Position numbers and translations under genes: made by a program. Of a stretch of 6,574 bases of DNA, positions 1 through 5,010 are shown in pieces. Within the stretch, counting starts at the first letter, position 1. Each line of letters starts with the position of its first letter. This DNA is from Deferribacteres bacterium. Lineage in GTDB: Bacteria > Nitrospirota > Thermodesulfovibrionia > UBA6902. The DNA is taken from contig JAADFS010000229.1 of the NCBI GenBank assembly GCA_013152795.1, positions 1 to 6,574 of the forward strand, given 5' to 3'. The notes beneath the pieces are model-generated. The model searched no databases and was not told where the DNA came from. It saw only the letters and a list, made by a program, of their open reading frames with translations.

Positions 1-13
1 TTTTTTGTCTTTT

Positions 14-46
14 ACGGTCACGGACAACGGACACGAATCACGGGAA
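14..46. repeat. Degenerate short tandem repeat (ACGGACA-like units)
   Basis: Two exact adjacent copies of ACGGACA lie at 20-26 and 27-33. Related units flank them: ACGGTC at 14-19 and ATCACGGGAAC at 36-46. The stretch is non-coding and low in complexity. It may be a decayed tandem array or a dispersed intergenic repeat; a single window cannot separate these. The T-rich start of the window (1-13) could be the tail of an upstream terminator, but its stem would lie outside the window. Confidence 0.45.
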
Positions 47-57
47 CTTGATATATT
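28..57 (+). promoter_or_regulatory. Candidate sigma-70-type promoter for the pcm operon
   Basis: The -10 candidate is TATATT at 52-57, five of six matches to TATAAT. It is preceded by TG at 49-50 with one base between, which makes an extended -10. A weak -35 candidate, CGGACA at 28-33, matches four of six positions at 18-bp spacing, but it lies inside the tandem repeat and may be chance. Transcription would begin near 64 and leave a leader of about 78 nt. No other convincing promoter is visible before the methyltransferase gene. Confidence 0.4.
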
Positions 58-68
58 TCCTTAAGGAA
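57..68. promoter_or_regulatory. Perfect 12-bp palindrome, possible operator
   Basis: TTCCTTAAGGAA is a perfect inverted repeat with no spacer. It abuts the candidate -10 and covers the predicted transcription start, where a repressor dimer could bind. No known operator family is recognised, and a 12-bp palindrome in AT-rich DNA can arise by chance. Confidence 0.3.
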
Positions 69-87
69 TCGCAGATAAAGCTTTTCC

Positions 88-103
88 GGCAGGCCCTCCT
101 GCC
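88..103 (+). other. Small GC-rich hairpin in the pcm leader
   Basis: GGCAGG (88-93) pairs perfectly with CCTGCC (98-103) around a CCCT loop. A competing fold pairs CCGGC (86-90) with GCTGG (105-109), with one G-U pair. A short T tract (115-119) lies about 11 nt past the stem, too far for a classic intrinsic terminator. It may be a leader structure of the pcm transcript or a decayed terminator of an upstream gene. It is not a recognised riboswitch. Confidence 0.35.
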
Positions 104-141
104 CGCTGGCGATATTTTTATACCACTGTAAGGTAAACAAT

Positions 142-939
142 ATGTCTGTGGTGGGAATGAAAATTATGTGCCTGTCAGGGCTGCTGTCGCTCGCCGTGCT
201 TTACTGTTCCGTCCCCTTAGCCTCAGCCGACGGCCCTGCCCGTATCTCCGGAACCGGATCATCTCTCAGTCCGGCCGGGCCCCGGGCCACTGAACGGCAG
301 GCCGAACGGGACAGGATGGTACTGGACCTGCAGTCCGGCCGGGGCCGTCCCGCGATTAAGGACAAAAAGGTGCTCGAAGCAATGAGGCGTGTGCCACGCC
401 ACCTTTTTGTCCCGCCTTACCTTGCAGATGATGCATACTCCGACCGACCCCTGCCCATCGGCTACGGCCAGACCATTTCCCAGCCCTATATCGTCGCCTT
501 CATGACAGAGCTGCTCCGCATCAAGGCGGGGGACAGGGTGCTGGAGATAGGCACCGGAAGCGGTTATCAGGCCGCTGTCCTGTCAGAACTAACACCGCAT
601 GTATTCACCGTGGAGATCATAAAACCCCTTGCAGAGCGGGCCAGGGAGACCTTGCGCAGGCTCGGATACAATACAGTCGAGGTGAAAACCGGAGACGGCT
701 ACTACGGCTGGAAGGAGAAGGGGCCGTTTGACGCTATCATCGTGACCTGTGCCGCAGGCCACATTCCGCCTCCGCTGCTGGCACAGCTCAGGCCGGGCGG
801 GCGCATGGTGGTGCCTGTCGGCAGCCCGTATGCAACCCAGCGCCTTGTCGTGGTGACAAAGGACGCAGGCGGAAGGCTGACCTCGCGCGACAGCCTGCCG
901 GTTGTGTTCGTACCCATGACCGGGCGTTCAGAGAAATGA
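142..939 (+). CDS. pcm: Protein-L-isoaspartate O-methyltransferase with signal peptide (predicted exported)
   Basis: The product (265 aa) belongs to the PCMT family, which transfers a methyl group from S-adenosylmethionine to L-isoaspartyl residues so that damaged proteins can revert to aspartyl form. Family motifs are clear: the RRVPRHLFVPP entry segment (82-92), YGQTISQPY (108-116) with the active-site-loop serine at 113, the SAM-binding motif VLEIGTGSGYQAA (133-145), and the late LRPGGRMVVPVG stretch (216-227). The core begins near residue 55. The first 29 residues are extra and form a signal peptide: a Lys at 7, a hydrophobic stretch at about 10-26, and an A-S-A signal peptidase I site at 27-29. 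No lipobox is seen around Cys22. The ATG at 142 is favoured by TAAGG at 129-133, about 8 nt upstream; Met6 (157) is an alternative that also keeps the signal peptide. The gene overlaps the next by four bases. The enzyme family is secure; export is predicted. Confidence 0.93.
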   Translation: MSVVGMKIMCLSGLLSLAVLYCSVPLASADGPARISGTGSSLSPAGPRATERQAERDRMVLDLQSGRGRPAIKDKKVLEAMRRVPRHLFVPPYLADDAYSDRPLPIGYGQTISQPYIVAFMTELLRIKAGDRVLEIGTGSGYQAAVLSELTPHVFTVEIIKPLAERARETLRRLGYNTVEVKTGDGYYGWKEKGPFDAIIVTCAAGHIPPPLLAQLRPGGRMVVPVGSPYATQRLVVVTKDAGGRLTSRDSLPVVFVPMTGRSEK

Positions 940-3416
940 CAGTAAGAGCCTCGCCTGCCGGCCGGGTCACTGTTTCACGCACATCCGTGTCCGTATTCCT
1001 TGTATCGTGCGCGGTCATCATGCTTCAGCTCGCCCTGATGAGACTGCTGTCAGTGACCCGCTGGAGCCACTTCTCGTATTTTGTCATAAGCACCGCACTG
1101 CTCGGATACGGCATAAGCGGCACATTGCTGTCTTTTGCCGGTGAGAGGCTTCTCAGGAGGTTCAGGCTGTGGATGACATATTTATGCATGGCCATGGCGG
1201 TATCCACGACAGCCGTGATCCTGACCGCCGCGTATATCCCCATCGACATGCAGTACCTCCTCTACAGCAAAAGGGAACTTGCATTATTCGCTGCCTGTAA
1301 TATCCTCATCCTGGTTCCTTTTCTGTCCGGGGCCACTGCAATCGGACTGGCACTTAAGCGGCATGAACATGATGCGCCCCTCATATACGGATGCAGCATG
1401 CTCGGTACGGCTGCGGGCGGGGCGGCCGCCGTGGGTTTGATGTTCCTGCTGCCGGAGAAACTGCTGGTCACCTCCGCCGCCCTCACAGCCTGGGCCGCCG
1501 GTGTTGTATATGCAGGCCCGAAATCAGAAGTGACGGTGCCCCGCCTCCTGGTGATGCTCGCAGCAGGTCTTCTGATTATATATGTCCCGACAGCCGGGAT
1601 AACCCTGAAGACCGACCAGTACAAGACACTTGCGTGGCTGCAGGACCTGGAGGCACAGGGGGACGCAGAACACATGCTTACAAGATACTCTCCCCGCGGG
1701 CGGCTTGATGTCTACAGGTCCCCGCTTCTTCATTTCACGCTGTTCGCCGGCCTCGGGGCGACCGGGCCCCCGCCGCCGCAACTGGCGATACTGCGGGACG
1801 GCGAACTGGCCGGGACTGTTTACAGGATCGGTTCCCCTGATGATGCGCCCATCCTCGACCACACGCCCTCATCATTTCCCTACAGGCTCATGGACAGGCC
1901 CAGGGTTCTGCTCCTTGGAGAGACAGGCGGGGTGAATGTCTGGCTTGCGAGGCGTTTCAGGGCGTCCCACATCACGGTTGTACAGCCTGACCCTGCTGTC
2001 GTTTCATTGATGCAGGGTCCCCTGCGCAGGGAATCCGGTGATGTATTCACCGGCCCTGATGTCACTGTGGTCACCGAAGAGCCGCGCCTGTTTCTTGAAA
2101 GGACCCGCGAGAAATTCGACATCATCCAGATCGTCACTGCAGAGGGATTTGCAGCAGGCACGGCCGGGCTACAGTCGCTTTATGCGGATTTCCTGTTGAC
2201 CACAGATGGCATCTCTTTGGCCTGGAAGCGCCTCACACCCCGCGGGATGATCGCAGTTACCCGCGGTATCCAGACCCCGCCGCGCGACAGCTTCAAGCTG
2301 TTTGCCACCTTTGCCGAATCCCTCGGCAGGTCCGGCGTCGATCATCCGGAATCAAACCTCGCCTGCCTGAGAAATTATCTGGCCGCGGTTATAATCGCAT
2401 TCAGGGAGCCGGTCACGGCGGAACTTGCCGGTTCCGCCGTTGAAGCCGTCAATGAATTAAACCTGGACGTGCAGTGGTTCCCGCATCTGATGAAGGAATC
2501 AACAGTATCTGCCGGTGCAGGCGGGGAGGCTGATGCGGAGAAATGGGTATCCTTGGCGGCGGGCATGGCAAGGCTGAGCAGGCCTGACCGGCAGACCTTT
2601 TATGCTCAATGGGTATACAATATCCGGCCTGCCACGGACGACCGCCCTTATTTTTATGATTTCTTCAGGTGGCGTTCACTTCCATGGCTCATGGACACCT
2701 ACGGCCGGAACTGGTTCCGCAGGCTGGAGACGGGCTATGCAGTGCTGGTACTCGTCCTTATTGAGGTGATCGCCATCGGCGCGGTATTAATCATCCTCCC
2801 GCTGTTCCGCCTGAAAAGGGCCGCTGATGCCGCGGTGCGGGGCAAGTTGGCCGTTTGCATTTATTTTTTATTGCTGGGCCTGGCATTCATGGCCCTGGAG
2901 ATGGCCTCGATAATACGGTTCACAAAGTATCTGGGCGACCCGGTATATGCAGCCTCACTCATGATAGGCTGCTTCCTCTTTTCCGCCGGCACGGGCAGCA
3001 TACTCATAAACAGTATGCGCATTTCACCCGGCAGGGCCGTCGTCATGGGTGCGGCAGGAGTTGTATTGCTCGGGGGTCTTCATATCTTCTTTGCTGATAC
3101 GCTGATGGGATCGGTAATCTCCTCCGGTGGTATTGCGAGGGCGGCTATGGCGGTGTTCCTCACCGCGCCCGCCGGCTTTTTCATGGGGTGGCTTTTCCCC
3201 TCGGGGCTGAGAATCCTTTCAGGACATGCAGGGCAGCTTATACCATGGGCATGGGGCATAAACGGGTTCGCATCCGTGGCGGCCCCGCCTTTGGCCCTTA
3301 TGCTGTCGATGTCATACGGCCTGCGGTTTGTCATGGTCTCGGCCCTCGGTCTTTATGTCATTGCAGCTCTTGTATCGTTATCACTGCCCGGGGTGAAGCA
3401 CGGAAGAGGGGTTTAG
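936..3416 (+). CDS. Polytopic membrane protein with central spermidine-synthase-like Rossmann domain
   Basis: The product (826 aa) has three parts. Residues about 17-221 hold roughly seven transmembrane helices, about 222-599 a soluble domain, and about 600-816 roughly seven more helices. The soluble domain resembles the spermidine synthase/SAM-methyltransferase fold: the first beta strand and glycine loop are VLLLGETGGVN (324-334), the second strand is ITVVQPDP (346-353), and FDIIQIV (394-400) and LTPRGMIAVTR (433-443) follow. ATDDRPYFYDFF (566-577) and the LGLAFMALEM helix (647-656) are typical of fused membrane/spermidine-synthase proteins. The acidic residue expected after strand two is Gln350, and the usual catalytic Asp after FDII is not evident, so aminopropyltransferase activity is doubtful. 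Charge distribution (GERLLRRFR at 69-77, KRHEH at 141-145, FRLKR at 624-628) puts both termini in the cytoplasm and the soluble domain in the periplasm. Translation is probably coupled to pcm through ATGA at 936-939; the upstream SD is weak. True activity is unknown; transport or membrane-linked methyl transfer are both possible. Confidence 0.85.
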   Translation: MTVRASPAGRVTVSRTSVSVFLVSCAVIMLQLALMRLLSVTRWSHFSYFVISTALLGYGISGTLLSFAGERLLRRFRLWMTYLCMAMAVSTTAVILTAAYIPIDMQYLLYSKRELALFAACNILILVPFLSGATAIGLALKRHEHDAPLIYGCSMLGTAAGGAAAVGLMFLLPEKLLVTSAALTAWAAGVVYAGPKSEVTVPRLLVMLAAGLLIIYVPTAGITLKTDQYKTLAWLQDLEAQGDAEHMLTRYSPRGRLDVYRSPLLHFTLFAGLGATGPPPPQLAILRDGELAGTVYRIGSPDDAPILDHTPSSFPYRLMDRPRVLLLGETGGVNVWLARRFRASHITVVQPDPAVVSLMQGPLRRESGDVFTGPDVTVVTEEPRLFLERTREKFDIIQIVTAEGFAAGTAGLQSLYADFLLTTDGISLAWKRLTPRGMIAVTRGIQTPPRDSFKLFATFAESLGRSGVDHPESNLACLRNYLAAVIIAFREPVTAELAGSAVEAVNELNLDVQWFPHLMKESTVSAGAGGEADAEKWVSLAAGMARLSRPDRQTFYAQWVYNIRPATDDRPYFYDFFRWRSLPWLMDTYGRNWFRRLETGYAVLVLVLIEVIAIGAVLIILPLFRLKRAADAAVRGKLAVCIYFLLLGLAFMALEMASIIRFTKYLGDPVYAASLMIGCFLFSAGTGSILINSMRISPGRAVVMGAAGVVLLGGLHIFFADTLMGSVISSGGIARAAMAVFLTAPAGFFMGWLFPSGLRILSGHAGQLIPWAWGINGFASVAAPPLALMLSMSYGLRFVMVSALGLYVIAALVSLSLPGVKHGRGV

Positions 3417-3451
3417 AATTTGTATGGATAAATATGTTATTATTTTTGTTA
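3417..3451 (+). promoter_or_regulatory. AT-rich tRNA leader, possible promoter
   Basis: The 35 nt between the membrane-protein stop and the tRNA contain five G and no C, in sharp contrast to the GC-rich flanks. TATTAT at 3438-3443 could be a -10 placing the start close to the tRNA 5' end. No good -35 is seen. The tRNA could equally be processed from a read-through transcript of the upstream operon. Confidence 0.3.
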
Positions 3452-3528
3452 CGGGGCGTAGCGCAGCTTGGTAGCGCGTACGGTTCGGGACCGTAAGGTC
3501 GAAGGTTCAAATCCTTTCGCCCCGACCA
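3452..3528 (+). tRNA. tRNA-Pro (anticodon CGG)
   Basis: A complete cloverleaf of 77 nt with encoded CCA can be folded by hand. The acceptor stem pairs CGGGGCG (3452-3458) with CGCCCCG (3518-3524), all seven pairs. The D stem is GCGC/GCGC (3461-3464 with 3474-3477). The anticodon stem TACGG/CCGTA encloses the loop TTCGGGA (3484-3490), giving anticodon CGG at 3486-3488, which reads CCG proline codons. The variable loop is five nt (3496-3500). The T stem GAAGG/CCTTT has one G-U pair and the loop TTCAAAT. The discriminator is A3525, followed by CCA at 3526-3528. The C1-G72 pair and A73 are the usual bacterial tRNA-Pro identity features. No integrase gene or repeated 3' end is seen next to it. Confidence 0.97.
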
Positions 3529-3557
3529 TTTTCTCAGCCCGGCCTGGTTCTATTCTT

Positions 3558-3581
3558 TCCCCTGACTTTCTACCAAGGGGA
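3558..3581. other. Weak hairpin between convergent genes
   Basis: TCCCCT (3558-3563) pairs perfectly with AGGGGA (3576-3581) around a 12-nt loop, and two G-U pairs could extend the stem. No T tract follows on either strand, so it does not qualify as a canonical intrinsic terminator, although its place between the tRNA and the convergent regulator gene would suit one. It may instead be part of a dispersed intergenic palindromic repeat. Confidence 0.3.
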
Positions 3582-3600
3582 GGATGGAGGTGTTTCCTTC

Positions 3601-3629
3601 TGCACCCTGACAACTGCACCCTGCACCCT
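3601..3629. repeat. Three direct copies of TGCACCCT
   Basis: Copies lie at 3601-3608, 3615-3622 and 3622-3629; the last two share one base, and the first two are separated by six bases. The stretch is non-coding and ends 14 bases from the regulator stop codon. It resembles simple slippage-prone intergenic sequence more than a regulatory array, and it is too short and irregular for CRISPR. Confidence 0.55.
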
Positions 3630-3642
3630 TAACTATGCAACA

Positions 3643-5010
3643 TCAAGATTTGTCCTTCCTGCGGTAGAACATCTTCCTGCCCACATTAAGCAGCTCCGCT
3701 GCGCGGCTCTTGTTGTTGTTACACAGGCGGAGGGCCGTCTCGAGTGCCCTGTCTATGACGGTGTCAAGGGTAAATTCATTTGCAGGGAGGGTGATGCTTA
3801 CCATACCGTCCTCTTCAAGGGGACCCCCGTTTCTTATAATCAGGTGTTCCGGCCGGACCAGCTCATCTTCAATCAGGATGGCGGCCCTCTCAAGGCAGTT
3901 CCTCAGCTCGCGGATGTTGCCCGGCCAGTTGTAGCTCATCAGCACATCCATCGCCTTCTGCGAGACCCCGCGTAATTTCTTCCCCAGATCCTTTCTGAAC
4001 TGCTCCATAAAGTGCTCAACCAGCAGTGGGATGTCCTCCTTGCGCTCCCTCAGCGGCGGCAGTGTAATGGGGAATGTGTTTATCCTGTGGTACAGGTCCT
4101 TGCGGAACTTCCCTTCCCTGACCAGTTCCGCTATATCCCTGTTTGTGGCGACTATCAGCCTGAAATCGGCCTTAACCGGCTTGTTGGAACCAACCCTTTC
4201 AAAGCACCTCTCCTCCAGTACCCTCAGCAGCTTTGCCTGCAGGTCCACGGGCATATCACCGATCTCATCGAGGAGGATCGTGCCTCCCCTGGCAAGCTCG
4301 AACTTGCCGTCCCTGTCCCGGTCAGCTCCGGTGAATGCACCCCTGACATGCCCGAAGAGTTCGCTCTCAAACAGGCTGGAGGGTATGCCCGCGCAATTTA
4401 CCGCGACAAACCTGTTTTCCATCCTCCTGCCGGCGAAGTGTATGGCCCGGGCAAGGACCTCCTTGCCGGTTCCGCTCTCCCCGTAGATGGCGACGGTGGT
4501 ATCAGGCGTCCTGGCCACCTTCTCTGCAAGCTCCAGGGCCCTCATCATTGCAGAAGACCTGGTGACCATATTCTGGAAACAGTACCGGCTGCGGAGGTGC
4601 TCCTTGAGCTTTTTGTTGGTCTCACTCAACTGCCTGAAACTGAGGCTGCGGCGTATGGTGGCGACCAGGTTCTCAGGCTCACACGGTTTCTCGAGATAAT
4701 CATCGGCCCCCTGTTTGATTGAAATGACCGCCTTTGTAACACTGCCGTGTGCAGTAAGGAGGATGAAGGGAATATCAGGGTACCGTGACTTTATCTTACC
4801 CAGCAGTTCAATCCCGTCCATCCCCGGCATCTGCTGATCGGAAAGCACAATATCCACCTCATGCCTCTCTATAAGACCGAGTGCCTCAAATCCGTCTTCC
4901 GCCTCAAGACATTCAAAACCGCCGCGCCTCAGTATATGCGTGAGCGCGCGGCGGGTGATCTCGCTGTCCTCAACAATAAGTATTGTCGCATCCGGGTGTC
5001 CTGAATTCAT
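3643..5010 (-). CDS. NtrC-family sigma-54-dependent response regulator
   Basis: The product (455 aa) is a cytoplasmic transcription activator of three domains. The receiver (about 9-122) has the acidic pair E14/D15, phospho-acceptor D58 (codon 4837-4839), T86 and K108. The AAA+ domain (about 146-380) has Walker A GESGTGKE (177-184), the sigma-54-contacting GAFTGA loop intact at 224-229, Walker B TILLDEIGD (244-252), the LYHRI segment (306-310) and the NWPGNIRELRN sensor 2 region (361-371). The C-terminal Fis-type helix-turn-helix (about 414-452) ends soon after its recognition helix, so the tail is slightly short. Known biology of the family: phosphorylation allows ring assembly and ATP-driven opening of sigma-54 promoters. 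The start ATG overlaps the kinase stop in ATGA (5007-5010), and a GGGGAA lies about 9 nt upstream. The pair should form one signalling unit. Target genes are not evident; no convincing -24/-12 site was found by eye. Gene-level naming beyond the family is not possible. Confidence 0.95.
   Translation of the reverse strand: MNSGHPDATILIVEDSEITRRALTHILRRGGFECLEAEDGFEALGLIERHEVDIVLSDQQMPGMDGIELLGKIKSRYPDIPFILLTAHGSVTKAVISIKQGADDYLEKPCEPENLVATIRRSLSFRQLSETNKKLKEHLRSRYCFQNMVTRSSAMMRALELAEKVARTPDTTVAIYGESGTGKEVLARAIHFAGRRMENRFVAVNCAGIPSSLFESELFGHVRGAFTGADRDRDGKFELARGGTILLDEIGDMPVDLQAKLLRVLEERCFERVGSNKPVKADFRLIVATNRDIAELVREGKFRKDLYHRINTFPITLPPLRERKEDIPLLVEHFMEQFRKDLGKKLRGVSQKAMDVLMSYNWPGNIRELRNCLERAAILIEDELVRPEHLIIRNGGPLEEDGMVSITLPANEFTLDTVIDRALETALRLCNNNKSRAAELLNVGRKMFYRRKDKS

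Noticed and set aside
100..125. Sigma-54 (-24/-12) promoter at TGGCGATATTTTTAT before pcm
   Set aside because: The GG is not followed by GC at the required 10-base interval, so the operon cannot be proposed as a target of the adjacent NtrC-type regulator on this basis.
142..230. Lipoprotein signal around Cys22 of the methyltransferase
   Set aside because: The residues before the cysteine (AVLY) do not fit a lipobox, while an A-S-A signal peptidase I site fits well a few residues later.
936..3416. Simple annotation as spermidine synthase (speE)
   Set aside because: The fold resemblance is real, but key acidic residues are missing and the protein is mostly membrane helices, so the enzyme name would overstate the evidence.
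3452..3528. tRNA as an integration site for a mobile element
   Set aside because: No integrase, no repeated copy of the tRNA 3' end and no phage-like genes are present in the window.
3558..3581. Intrinsic terminator for either convergent unit
   Set aside because: The hairpin lacks a T tract on both strands and has a 12-nt loop, so it is reported only as a weak structure.
3601..3629. CRISPR-like repeats
   Set aside because: Units are 8 bp with irregular spacing of minus one to six bases, which is slippage-type repetition and not repeat-spacer architecture.
4012..4722. Long open frame (236 codons) on the plus strand, antisense to the response regulator
   Set aside because: It lies fully inside a confidently assigned AAA+ gene, has no recognisable domain and is rich in Pro/Leu/Gly as expected of an antisense shadow.
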